Assembly: GCA_021904315.1 (NCBI GenBank)
Contig: CM038915.1
Location: 15,996,001 to 16,060,000, forward strand
Length of the DNA stretch: 64,000 bases
From: Sphagnum magellanicum
Lineage: Eukaryota > Streptophyta > Sphagnopsida > Sphagnales > Sphagnaceae
Reading direction: 5' to 3'
Positions within the stretch are counted from its first letter, which is position 1. Each line of letters begins with the position of its first letter. The translations under genes were made by a program, and so were the position numbers. Under the pieces are notes generated by a model that did no database searches, was not told where the DNA came from, and worked only from the letters and a program-made list of their open reading frames with translations. Positions 13,046-24,360 of this stretch are shown here, piece after piece.

Positions 13046-15231
13046 CCCCACATACACCCCACCTAACCCATAAACACAAATAGCACAACAAAAGCCATCC
13101 CCATTATGGATGAGTTCCACAAGTAACCCCTCCATGAATAAAAAAGATAAAATTATTAATTAAAAATGAAGTGAAAAATGCAAATTATCATTCAAGTTTT
13201 GCAATCCTAGAAACAACAATATTTTTTTATTCATCTTGCCAATGCCAAATTAATTTTTATCCAACTCCAGTTGCTCAAAATAATTTGATTCCTTAATCAA
13301 ATCATAGTTATCTTTAGCCAATGAAAATTCAACTTTCAAAAAATCTATCAAATCCTTATATCATGAACAATTAAAACAAGGATTTTCAAGCCAATTATGA
13401 CCGTGGTGATTTGGTCTAAATTATTCACATGCAACCTATAACGTCTTAAAGTTGTCAACACACCAGTAAGATTGAACACACATTCAATTTCAATTTGTGA
13501 CCTTAGAATTCCCAATATTTGTTTGGCAAGGAAGTTAACATTGGGGAATTGGGTTTCATGTGCCATTAAATTAAAGGGTCAACACATGTAGCAAGGGTTA
13601 CATATAACTTCCTAAACAAGGACAACTCCCCAACAACAAATGCACGTGATGACTCTTCCATAGGTGCGCCCACACCAAATATATTATTATCTTTTTCAAT
13701 AAAATCACCAAATCCAACAATAGCTCCAACAACTTTTACTACACATGCTTGGACAATAGCGTTTAGTACATCAAACATAGTCATTAAAAGAGGGATTACT
13801 ACATTAGCATCATACTTTGTAGCAAGATGAATACAAGCCCCACGTCCCACATAGTTTTCCACAACCCTCAAAGACTTGAACCTAGGATCAAGCATAAGGG
13901 CAAACATATTGTACACATGTTGTCAATCATAGGCTTGCAAAAATTGCATAAAAGGTTTGATGACCTTAACAACTTATGCCCACATGTTGTTCTGAAAGAT
14001 GATAAGCTCAACATCAAATGCATTCAAAACATCAAAAACATCAGTAACATGTCCAACTTCAACCTCCAAAGTCAACATCAAATTGATACATGTATTAAGA
14101 ACATCAGATAATAGCTAGCGCCCTTATGATTGGTTCATCACACAAGTAGTGACAACTTTGTTCAAAATAGATGTGAGTCTTCTAAAATTGCCCATACCTC
14201 AACTTTAGGAACCTTTTGTTGTAAAATAATTGTCTTTTATTACCCATAACACAAAAGAAGTGCCTCTTTGAATTCCAGTACCTCTTCAAACATGATTACC
14301 TTACTAGCAAATATTGTATTCACTAGGGTCTTCAATTTCCAAAGTCGTAACCCCCTCTCAACACATGACATTTCCCATTCTTGCCTTTCCTTACATGACT
14401 TCTTTGTCCATGTGATTGTTTTTTGTAATTTTCCCTGGGCAACCTTCACATTGACATGTTTCAAACTTGCAATCACCTTTTCATCGTTAGTAGCATACTA
14501 GTAGGCTTTAGACATAATGTGACCAAAACACGTACCTTCATAAACTCGCTAAAGTTGCAAAGGGCGATAATTGACAATGGAACGTAATGAACATTATCGC
14601 CATATCAAGTTGCTACGTTCATCTTTCACAAAGGTAATCATATGATGCATTAAATCATACTTTTCAAGTAATGACATAACTGACCAACCATGGAAAGCTT
14701 TCTAATTTCATGAACCTCAAATAAACCAATGGTAACATGTTGGGGCATCCAATATTCATTCAAGTAATTGATTACCAAGGAAAAGGTGTCCATGCCACCT
14801 TTGGACATCCAAAGATCAAAACTAGTTATCAGTGTTGTTGCCTTAACAAGCCCTAGCAACACATGTAATTGCATGGTTTTTGTGACCATTGCAAGCAACA
14901 CTTCTTATACAAAAGTAGCATGAAAAGGAAAAAAACCACACAAAGAAAAGCACAAGGCCAACCTCCTCAACCAAATATTGTCACAAGTGGAAAGGGGCAT
15001 GTACCCCTTGCAAGTATACATGACTAAGTCTTCAAGAAATTGTTATTGTGCTTCATTTGATTTCTCATAAGGATTTGTAGCACTAAAATATGATGTGATT
15101 GCACACCTAAATGGTCAAGACCACTTCTTCCCAAACTATTGACTATGATTTGGGGTAGTAGTATCAAATTCTTCAACAATGGCCAACTTTCCATGAACAA
15201 CCAACTTTGGATGTGCAAATTCAACATGGGT

Positions 15232-16052
15232 TGATGCGCTCCCAAGTCACGGGGTGAAACCCACTTGAGGGTTTCACAAAGTCAAGTTGCGGAAATTGTG
15301 ACTTAGTAGCACGCTCCCGGCTTCCAACTCTAAAAAGGGGTAGAGGGTTGAGTTGGGAACCCAGGGATTAGACTAGGAAGAGGGACTAACTTAACTCGTG
15401 TGAATCTGCATCCAAAAACCAACCACAAGAGGTTAGTTTAGCATTCGGGACACCCTTTGGTGTTGGGACTTGCCACGGGCACTTGGACACACAAGATTCA
15501 CCACGACCTGGACTCGGGGGAAGCCATCACCTTCCCCCTTATAGTATTATCTGCGGCTGGTCGCGGAGGCTACATCCAAATGGCACATTTTGTTGGGACT
15601 CTCGAAATGGAGTCCCGAAACTGTCCTAGCTGGACTCCCGGGACTTTGAACGGCCATAACTCCTCGCCCCGAGCTTGGATCAGGACGAGTCCTGAATCAA
15701 AGTTGTAGCTCTCGTCGAGAACTTTCAAACGTCGTGTTGCACTCTTCAAGGCGACGTCGGGAAAAGGTCGATTCTTGACTTTTAGTGGTCGGGAGTCAAA
15801 CTGCCAGTTTGACTCCCGGCCCTTCTTTTGCCCATAACTTGGGCTGCAGATGTCCGAATGGCTAATGCGAAGCCATTTTCGATATCTACGTTTCAAGACC
15901 TTTCCAATGACACTAAGGAAGCCTCAATGCGAGGTGTTTTGGGCCTTGCTGTCGAGCTCTAAACATTCGGGAGTCCCGGCGGACTCCAAACCTCCAACTT
16001 TTTCCAAGTGTTGGGCTTCACCCCCACACTTGGCCAAAGTGGGGTTGCGACA
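15232..16052 (-). mobile_element. Solo LTR, family A copy 1, 5-bp target duplication TGGGT
   Basis: An 821-bp GC-richer segment starts TGATGCGCTCCC and ends GGGTTGCGACA on plus (TG...CA ends), and is flanked on both sides by TGGGT (15227-15231 and 16053-16057). On the minus strand the LTR starts TGTCGCAACCCC and has a TATA-like CTATAAGGGGG (around 15539-15544) about 500 bp in, so the minus strand is the transcribed direction. No internal domain or second LTR is adjacent, so it is a solo LTR left by LTR-LTR recombination. Removing it with one TGGGT restores the hAT reading frame. It carries a 27-nt perfect hairpin at 15791-15817 (13-bp arms). CpG dinucleotides are still plentiful, which suggests relative youth. 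Confidence 0.93.
15538..15545 (-). promoter_or_regulatory. Candidate TATA box of LTR family A, copy 1
   Basis: CTATAAGGGGG on the minus strand is conserved in copy 2 (minus strand, near 36622-36627) and as CTATAGGG in copy 3 (near 58890). It lies at the expected U3/R position of the LTR. The promoter role is inferred from conservation and placement. Confidence 0.5.
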
Positions 16053-16499
16053 TGGGTCCTCATGGGAGTGATCCCATTAATATTACCATATTTGATAAGG
16101 CCTTTTCATAGAGTAAATCATTAGCATAAAACAAAAGCATTAACTTGCTTTGTTTTACAAATAATGCATCACGACATTTGCAGCTTTTCAAGATCCACAG
16201 GTAAGTTATCATGTACAACAAAAAAACCCCAACAAATTGAAGTTTAATCGTGTGGTTTCCAAGTTATAGCTTGGATTTGTATAATTACAAATTGCTGCAT
16301 TTCAACCTTAGTAAAATTTGAAGCAACATTAGCATAATTTGAGATAACAACAACAAGATTTAAGGTAACATTAGTAGAACTAACACCAACATAGCCATGC
16401 ATATGCATGCTCTAAACATTTGATGTTGGTGGTGTTCCATCAATTCCACCAATGGGCTCAACCAATTGCACATCATCATCTTTAACAATCGTTCAAGGT

Positions 16500-16880
16500 T
16501 GTAAAACAAAAATTACAACCTAACCCTAAAATACCAACAAAGTGCACCAAAAGAAAAAAATCAGGACAAAGCATGGAAGTTCACAATTTCGTTGGAAAAG
16601 ATTCATGGACACATGCAGAGCATAATAAAAAATGTAAAGCAAAAAAATCCAAGACACATGAAGTTTAAGAGAGGAGCTTGAACACTTACCTTATCAATGG
16701 TTGATGTAGAAGTGTTGTTGCAAACCAAATTGTTAGAATTTCCATCAAGGCTATAGACGCTTCAATTAAAAAAATGTTTCAATGAATGTAAGAACCATCA
16801 ATAGTAACCACTGACAGCAACAATGTCATGAACACTAAAACTCTGAAAGAACAAAAAGACCTCAAAAGCCACATTTAAAC
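16500..16880. other. No gene seen upstream of the hAT remnant
   Basis: This is the region where hAT 5' non-coding DNA and the left terminal inverted repeat would lie. No such repeat was recognised. Confidence 0.4.
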
Positions 16881-17560
16881 AACTTAAACAACTTGCACCT
16901 TAAACCTCCAACTTCACACATTCACATTCATAGTGCCTCATAAACCTTCATAATGTTTCATAGACCCTCACATACCCTCATAGACCTTAAACAAAATGTT
17001 GAGCATTCAAACTTCACAACAAACATTAAACATTTAGACCTCAAACTTTACAAGTAATGATGAACACTCAGACTTCAAACTTCACAAAGAATAATAAACA
17101 TTCAGACCTCAAACCTCACAAAGAACGCTTAGATGTTAAACCTCGAAGAGAATGTTTTAACTTAAATTTTAAACCTCACAAAGAGAACGATTAGAGTTCA
17201 GAGCTCCAACTTTGTCCAACTTTGACTTCTGACCTTGCACAAAAATACCTCCAACCTAAAACAAAGAACTTCACATTTCAAACATTGACCTCATACCTCA
17301 AACTTGACATAGAGACCTCAGACCTTTGACCTTTGAACTTTGCACCTCCAACCTCGGACTTGACATGGAGACCTCAAACCTCAAACATTTGACCTCACAC
17401 CTTTGACGTCAAACCTTCGATTTCACAACAAGACCTTTGACTTCACATGTTCGCACTTCACAAAAAATGTTCACACCTCAAATTGTGTTCACACTCTCAC
17501 TTCAAAGAGAACATTCACACTCTCACCTCACACAAGATACATTACACGCACGATGCATTG
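16880..17560. repeat. Degenerate minisatellite rich in GACCTCAAACYTCACAA
   Basis: Short units built from ACCTCAAAC, TTCACA and CAAAGAA recur dozens of times with irregular spacing of about 20-45 bp. The later part drifts to ACCTTTGACCTC-type units. The single long plus frame at 17403-17741 is an artefact of this composition. Confidence 0.75.
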
Positions 17561-18714
17561 CCAAAGAGCTGCATTTGAAGCAAGGAGAAGAGAAAACAAG
17601 AAGATGACACACAGAAGACAAAAAGACATTTTGCATTCAAATTTTGCTACAAAAAATCACAAGGAACACGAAGTTGAGAGAGAACGTGTAGTTTGCATAT
17701 TGCACTTAGAGTTTTGCCAACAAAACTTTTACACTATGTAAAATGTAAAACACTAAACCCTAAATCACACAAGCTCCATTTCCATCCAACCCTAACCCTA
17801 AACTTAAAACCCTAACCAATTATACATTGGAATGCACCGGTTATGTGCTAGATATGCATATTCATATCTGGAGCTATCCATCCATGAATGCCCAAATGTG
17901 CATACCGGTACGAGCAATTCCCGCCCGGATATGCATGAACATCAGTAATTGCATGAGCACTTTATGCCGAATATGTAGAAAGATGAATATTTGAAAAAAA
18001 CCAAATTCCAAATATGATTACATGCATATTTGGGTACTATTTTGGTTCATATCCAGAATTTTTGATATATCCGGGCAACACTGGTTTGAACCTGGCGCAA
18101 CCATTTTCACACATGGGGAAAATGATTAAATGACATTTTGTTTTTGTTTTTGTTTTTTTTGGGACAAAATACCACTTAAATCTACATGAATGTGCTCAGT
18201 TAGTATACCATTGGAAGGATTTTTTTTCTTGTGCATCCAAACAAAAATAATTAATTAAAAAACACGTAAAAATGTGTGATTGAAACCATATGTGTCCTTA
18301 TGAAGCTTATATGGGTTAAGATTCTTTTGAGGTTTGAAATACCCATCTGAAAACAATGAGAGATAGACCCATTCTCCAGCATAAGTAATTATTACAATTT
18401 CTTGTGGCATGGGTTAGACCCCATGAATTGGGTAAGTACTCCACAATCAACAGTCTCACAGGGATCTTGTAAAATCTGTAAGGTTTTATGCACAATTATG
18501 CAATATATGTCACTAAACACAACTTGATTTGGACTGAAAGCAACTAAAACTAAATTCAAAGGCAAGTGGAAATGAATATATTATCCATCAAATGTTTAAA
18601 GACCCGCACCAATTTTTTCAGTGTAATTGGAGCGCATGTTACCCAGTGATTTTTTTTCATCTGAGCATTCCATTTTCTGAAACAGCCCCCAATTTTGTCA
18701 TTCAATGTTGATAC
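17561..18714. other. No gene seen; short telomere-like motif near 17.75-17.82 kb
   Basis: 17750-17820 has several CCCTAAA/CCCTAA words, too few and too irregular for an interstitial telomere array. 17.82-18.08 kb is rich in ATGCATAT palindromic words without a clear unit. The rest is featureless. Confidence 0.4.
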
Positions 18715-18722
18715 CTGACAAG

Positions 18723-18883
18723 CAGTGCTTTTTTTCCCCCATATTTGTGACATCAAAATTTTAGCAAACTTTGCCCCTAATAGCAAAATTGGTCTAAATT
18801 ACACTAGAAAAACACGTTTTTCCAAAATTTCCTTGATTTTTTTGGTCAAAAAAAGCAAAAATTCGCTCCAAAGAAAAACACTG
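18723..18883. mobile_element. 161-bp hAT-type miniature element (MITE)
   Basis: The termini are CAGTGCTTTTTT on the left and AAAAACACTG on the right (complement CAGTGTTTTT), matching the CAGTG-type ends of hAT elements. The flanks are CTGACAAG (18715-18722) and CTGATAAG (18884-18891), an 8-bp target duplication with one mismatch, as the hAT superfamily makes. There is no coding capacity. An inner palindrome GAAAAACACGTTTTTCC sits near the middle. It would need a transposase supplied in trans. Confidence 0.78.
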
Positions 18884-18891
18884 CTGATAAG

Positions 18892-20355
18892 TACCATGAG
18901 GAAAGAAAAGGGAAACGAAAATTGGAGCAGGTCTTTAGTATTTCAGCTTGGTAAATCCCGCAGCCTCAGGCTTTACCCTACACAGATATTCAACAAACGG
19001 AGGCCTTGCTCAAGAAGGTGAAGGCACTGGTGCCAAGTGTAGGTGCTGGTTTACCCTGGTTGAAGTCTTCATGGAACCAAAGAAGGTTCCTAAGCTGGTT
19101 CACCCTGGTCCCAAGTCTCCATGAAACCACAGAAAGTTCCTAAGCTGTTTCTTTTATCATTGTAGTGGGAAAGGATGACACCCCAAGCCAAACTTTTACC
19201 TTTCCAGAAAGAACCACAAAAGCACGCTGTTGTTCCAATGACTCCTAAAAGTTTTGGTTAGTTGAACAAACCATCTTTTTTGGGAAAGAAAAAAAAGGGC
19301 TAAACCTGTGGAAATTCTCAATCATAAGTTCATCCATGAGTAGAAGAAGTTGTGGTGGAACAATGACAAAAGGTTCCATCTCAATTGTGTGTTGTGCTCT
19401 AAGTGTATTCTTCACATATCCAGGCTAGTTGGTTCAATAACAAGTTTGGAGTGTTTGTGTTCATTAGTTATTGACTTTGGACAAGGAGAAGCCCTAGCAT
19501 GCCAAAATAAAATTGTGACCAAAAACCAAATTTGTTTTGTGCTCAAAAGTGATAATTGTGGGACTCAAGCTTTGCATGGCAATGCCAAGTGTAGTTGAGC
19601 AACTTAGCATGATTCCAGCCATTGGTTTAGTTGAGTGAATTCAATTATCAGATCCTGCCTGATCACTCTGGCTACACGGAGCAAAAGGAGAAAAGTGATG
19701 AAAACCTGCCAGTCGTCAATAAAACAAGGGGTGTGTCACACTGTGACCTTGCCATTTACATTGAAAAGTATCTTTTTTCGATAAGAAAGCAAGTCACAAG
19801 ATAAAATGCATGTCCTTTATCCTTCATGGACCTTTGATAGAAGAACTAGAACAACTGCTATTATTAGTTGCTAGGAATTTAGGGATGTTTTTTTCTCTTG
19901 ATATCCGCTAGGTATCAGAGGAAAAATAATATATAAAAATTCAGAACAAAGACAAAAAGACATCATACCATATTCATAGAGTACTCCATTATCTATATAT
20001 TAGTTTGCACATTAAATTAAGTATTAGAAAATGAATGGGAATCAAAATGAATTTAGAAATCAAAATAGTTAAAGCATGGGGATGTGATAAAAAGCAATTG
20101 TAACATTATAATTCAAACTTAATTGGCTATAGACTATATAAATCACAAGTTTGCAATATATTGTTTAATTTGGAGTTGGATGGTAATATGGAGATACTAT
20201 TGTGACCATTTTACCCAAAATGAAGTTCGCAATGTTAGCTTCCATTTTTCACAGAATTCTCAATGATTTTGACATTCCCATGGTGTTAGTTTGTGCTTAG
20301 AACTTATAAGGATATTTCAAAGCTTTAGAAAAATCATTACAAACTAATAATAATT
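18892..20355. other. Lower-AT region with a 50-bp duplication; no gene assigned
   Basis: 18.9-19.7 kb has a less AT-rich, exon-like texture. It includes GCTGGTTTACCCTGG at about 19045 and a diverged second copy at about 19095 (period about 50 bp). The frames at 18725-19021 and 19350-19598 show no motif I recognise. A decayed host gene fragment is possible. 19.7-20.35 kb is AT-rich with nothing seen. Confidence 0.35.
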
Positions 20356-20494
20356 CATTACAACAAAAGGTTTCCCTGTACGCCAAGTGATGTCACTGGA
20401 TTTTGAATGAATTCACTGGTTGTAATGAACTGGACCAATGAAGAAGCAATGAATTCATTGGTCTAATGAACTGCACCCACATTTTGTAGTAATG
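20356..20494. mobile_element. 139-bp miniature CACTA-type element
   Basis: Inverted termini are CATTACAACAAAA on the left and TTTTGTAGTAATG on the right, flanked by ATT on both sides (20353-20355 and 20495-20497), a 3-bp duplication as made by CACTA/En-Spm elements. The canonical CACTA end reads CATTA at both ends, as after C-to-T change on each strand. The right end (CTAATGAACTGCACCC then TTTTGTA) closely matches the right end of the 2.19-kb element at 43531-45720, so the two belong to one family. Confidence 0.75.
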
Positions 20495-21108
20495 ATTTAA
20501 CAAAAAAAATTAAATGTAAAATTTGACTGGGATACATCCAGAAAATCATATTCTAATTTCATTTCAACTAAATGTATTTTGATAAACAAATATATCAATG
20601 AGTCTCCTTTGCAATGTGCATTAGCTAACCAACTACTCCTTGCAAAAAAAAACCCAACTGGAATATGTCCTTACATGTTCAATTCAGTACTGGCAATGAA
20701 CCCAGAAATAATGTAACCTGGTGACCTGACACCCATGCTGTCTCTGTCTTCCAAAGAAACCTTGCAGTTCTGGGCTATCCAAACCAACTGTCAGATGCCC
20801 ACCATACGAAGTCGTGGACTCCATCACCACTCATGATAATTCCATAAACATAGCTTATACATTAATGTCTTCCTTTTGTGAGGGTTTTTTTTTTTTGTGG
20901 GTTTAGTTTCCCCATTTTGGGGAAGTCAAAACCAGTATGGCACGGGCACCTGTTTTGACAAGAACTAAGAACTACCAGTCCCAGTTAGTATCAATCGAAT
21001 CTGACTATGTCTGATTTTCAAAGTTGAATCAGATTTTTCAACCAATCACATCCAGTACCAGGTTCTCAGTTCTCTTTATTTATTTATGAAACCTAAACTG
21101 CGATATTA
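20495..21108. other. No gene assigned; exon-like patch at 20.68-20.85 kb
   Basis: About 170 bp near 20700-20850 is less AT-rich and has an open minus-strand frame without stops, but no family is recognised. From 20.94 kb an ACTGG/CCAGT-rich degenerate repeat begins and flanks the inverted-repeat element at 21109. Confidence 0.3.
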
Positions 21109-21517
21109 GAGTTATCTCTAAAGTCACCCTGCCTTCACACTCTCTTTTGGGCATGCTTTCACCCCCTATCCCCTCTTTCAGTGGTATGTGCAAAGTAAAG
21201 AAATTTTAATAAATCTGAGTATTTTTTATTAAATTTGAGTATGAAATTGCTGAAACTCAGCATTTAATGCACAGGTTCAAGAATAATTATAGTAGTTGTA
21301 CAGGTAGGCGTAGTGAATATGTAGCAGCATTGGAGGCGCTCAGAAAAAAGGAAAGACAGGATGAAACTCAGTTTACTACCAAGATGGCTGGAAAAACTAG
21401 TCTACGTCCCAGTTATTTCGTTTTGTAAATTTTGCATTCTCAGTTACGTGTTTGATGCCCAATTCTGTCGAAATTGACGATTCTCACTCCCTAATCGTGA
21501 GACTTTATAGATAACTC
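21109..21517. mobile_element. 409-bp inverted-repeat element with TA flanks (MITE)
   Basis: The left end GAGTTATCTCTAAAGTC (21109-21125) is the inverted complement, with one mismatch in 17, of the right end GACTTTATAGATAACTC (21501-21517). Both ends are flanked by TA (21107-21108, 21518-21519), as in Tc1/mariner-type insertions. There is no coding capacity. The termini differ from the common Stowaway start, so superfamily assignment is tentative; a TTA-type Harbinger insertion is the main alternative. Confidence 0.65.
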
Positions 21518-22650
21518 TATTACTAAAAAAAATTAAAATGACTAGAACTGGAGATTAAGAGACTGTTAAACGACCAATTCTGCGCTGGGTTAATAAGAAC
21601 CAAATCTGAAACAGGACTGATTTCAAAACTGGAACCAGATTATATTTTTAAGAATTGGACTAGAAACTGGATCTCAGTTCCATTTATGTGTGGACCCAAA
21701 ACTGGGGCAGTTCTAATTTATTTTTTGGAATTGAAACCAGGGATCTTCATAAAAGTAAAGAACTGCACAACACTGGCCAAAACTTCCAAGAGGATCAAAA
21801 TCCTTCTTCCCAATCGTTCTTATTATGTTCCTTGAATAAGACATATCCCTTAGTTCCTACTAGTGTGGCCTATGCCGTTGACCACCGTGAACATGATCAT
21901 GTAACTGCTCCAAATGTGACCAAGAGATCCTAATGATACAGCGTGAAATTTTTATATTAAAATTTTTAATTAATTTTCTGCAAAATTAGCCTAAATTTTA
22001 AATTACTCAAAATCCAACATCTCCCCCACCTTAGGTCTAAAAAATATGAAAGCATCTCCAAGAAATCCCAATCATCGAGGACTTTCTAGCATTACCAAGA
22101 GCTTGCCACAATTCCCCTAAGAAAGTTAGTTATGATGCTATTGAAATTTCAATGACAAAATTGTTCAATGTTCAATAAAACTTGTGTCATAACTCTGAAC
22201 ATTACCGAACCACCTCCTAATCATCAAGGGCTTTCCTTTGGTACCAAGAGCACAACCAGAGGCACTTTCTTTTGGGAGACTTTAAACCCAAAAAAAAACA
22301 CAAATAACCTTTCTCAATATATAAATAGCTTTGCATGTTCTTGTCCAATGTCCAACTACTCCAACCAAAGCAATTGCAAGGAAAATGAATTTCCATTGGA
22401 TGTGATATGTAGTTTCATGATGAAGGTTGCTATTATATTAGAATATATATACAATAGTGTTATTCTTAAAGTACTTCAATTTGGGGATATTGGGCCATAG
22501 ATTTGCTCAAATTGAAAACGAAATGAGAAGTCAAGATGAAAACAGTATACAGGAAACAAAAAATTTAAAAAACCAAATTAATGTTATTTTCTAAATTGGT
22601 CCTCACAAGAGTTTCACCCCATTTTCGAATTCTCCCACTCCAACCTCCTC
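21518..22650. other. ACTGG-rich repeat flank and weak duplication; no gene
   Basis: 21.54-21.78 kb is rich in AACTGG and ACCAG words. An AATCATCRAGG...TACCAAGAGC-type block appears at about 22069 and again near 22218. Plus frames at 21688-21933 and 22168-22500 show no domain. Confidence 0.4.
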
Positions 22651-22654
22651 TTGT

Positions 22655-23215
22655 TGCACATTGTATTTCTCATCATTGTGGTCTTTCTCGTTGTGCTCCT
22701 ATGCTACTCATTGTTCCTAGTTTTCTTGTGGACCAGGTGCTCATCATCTAAATTTTCTAATGGTGTTCATATCTTGCTCATCATCTTACTTTTCTCATGG
22801 CTATCTTATCTTGTTCATCAAATGTCATGGTCTTTTCATGGTGCTCCTTCGTTACACATCACCTTAAATTTTCTTTTGTTGTTCCTTTACTATTCATCCC
22901 CTTAATTTTTTCATGATGTTCCTAATATGCTACCCATCATCATGGTTTTCTTTAAGTGCCCCTCTCCTACTCATCACCGTGATATGCTCATGATGTTCAT
23001 CTAATGTCAATCACTAGGCTGATCTTTTCATGGTGTTCATGTGTTGTTCATTGCCTTTATCTTCTCGTAGTATTCCTATACTATTCAATATTGTCATCAT
23101 TTTCTTGTGGTTTTCCTTTACTAGTAAATATCATCATGGTATTTTCAAGTGGTCATGTATTGCCCATCATTGTCATGTGATCTTTTGTTATTCATCATCA
23201 TGTGGTCTACTGTAA
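22655..23215. repeat. Degenerate CT-rich minisatellite, unit about 45-50 bp
   Basis: Units built of TCATCATGG, TTTTCATGGTG, TTCCT and CTACTCATCA recur about a dozen times. Membrane-like plus frames over it (22651-22905, 23030-23215) are products of the T-rich repeat and are not treated as proteins. Confidence 0.7.
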
Positions 23216-23489
23216 AGTATTTCTCGACACACCCCACATCCCCCCAACCCCTTTTCACATTCATGTATCTTGGTAGAGTGTTGCAAATGTGTTGGGACAT
23301 GCCCTTTCTACTTGCATTGTGTTTTTCATTTTTTGCTTTAAAAAAATTTGTGCATAAAACTGATGTCAAGGTTGACACCTCATATGTCATATTGGGTGAA
23401 CCTGGAGGATTACTTAAAAGCTTCATCAGAGTTAAAGTCAAATTGAATTCACTTGCAGTTCCAAACTAATATAAACAAAACACTAGGAC

Positions 23490-24360
23490 CCGTGAAATAT
23501 GTAACAACTATTTAAATTTTCACCTTTCAATGTTAAATTAACTTAATGATGAGTTTTACAATATTTTTCATATATATTATGAAAAAAATAATATAAAATT
23601 TTTAATTATATAATGAATATATAAACCCAAAAACACATTTAAACTAATGTAATCAATGTTTTCATTATTTAATCTTTTAAAAAATATTTTTGGATATTTT
23701 ATATTCATTTTATATAAACATGCACATAATAATATAATATGATCTTTTTTTGGGTCATAATAATTTTATATTTACTTGTAAATAATAAATTTTAAATATT
23801 TTCTTTGAATAACCAATTCAATTTTGCCACATCATTTTGATTAGTTAATCCATTGCTTTTAAACTAGAATACCAATGAGGTGGGATTGGGTCCTAATATT
23901 GTGTTTGCATCTTTGCATCGGGTTTAAATGAAGACTATAAAAAGTGTAACAATTGCTTAATTTTTCATATTTTGTAAATAATAAATTATTTTAATGTAAA
24001 AAATTGTTGTAATTTTACAATAATGTTTCAAATATATTATGGGAATGTGTATAAGCTTGAAAAATATATAATGAATATAAAATATCCAAAAACATTTAAA
24101 AAGTAGTGTAACCATTGATTTTTTTTTGCTTAACCATTTTTTAAAAAGTTGATTGATCATTTATTTCTAGGTATTTTATATACATATATGCATAATAACA
24201 TATTGTGACATTTTTTTGAATCATAAGAATTGTGAACTTGTGAAAAATGATTTTACAAATATTTTTGTTGAATAACCAATCTAATTTTTCCATGTCATCT
24301 TGACTAACTAACCCATTATTTTTTAAGCAAAACACCAAGGAGGTGGGTGTGGGCCCTAAA
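23490..24360. repeat. Tandem duplication of an AT-rich unit of about 450 bp
   Basis: Copy 1 (about 23490-23935) and copy 2 (about 23936-24360) align along their length: ATGTAACAAC / GTGTAACAAT at the start, AATGAATAT...CCAAAAACA in the middle, and AATAACCAATYYAAT then GAGGTGGG...GGYCCTAA near the end. An inverted relative appears at about 45770-46180, sharing AATTAAGCAATGGTTAC with the complement of the copy 2 start, so this is a dispersed repeat that has also been tandemly duplicated. Confidence 0.8.

Larger units (their letters stand above)
13180..16500 (-). pseudogene. hAT superfamily transposase pseudogene, split by an LTR
   Basis: The N-terminal part (16500-16058) includes a C-I-I-C pair as in a BED-type zinc finger at about 16165. 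It is interrupted by an LTR at 15232-16052 and continues in the same frame at about 15226. The core follows: a segment with S-F-D-L-W-M-S at about 14810, another over 14476-14240, A-L-M-L-D-P-R-F-K at about 13895 and the C-terminal hAT dimerisation domain (13566-13348; F-P-N-V-N-F-L-A-K-Q-I-L-G-I and V-F-N-L-T-G-V-L). Coding similarity may extend to about 13180. Such enzymes cut and paste DNA carrying short terminal inverted repeats and 8-bp target duplications. Most in-frame stops (TAG, TAA, TGA) sit where one C-to-T change from Gln or Arg would explain them. No terminal inverted repeats were found, so the element ends are undefined. Confidence 0.9.

Noticed and set aside
17750..17820. CCCTAAA words suggesting an interstitial telomere repeat
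   Set aside because: Only a few irregular copies; the same words also appear by chance near 60540.
18890..19020. Weak similarity to a microtubule-associated (TPX2-like) segment
   Set aside because: Only a few residues match, with no supporting domain order.
22651..22905. Membrane-protein-like plus frame
   Set aside because: Lies wholly within a CT-rich degenerate minisatellite.
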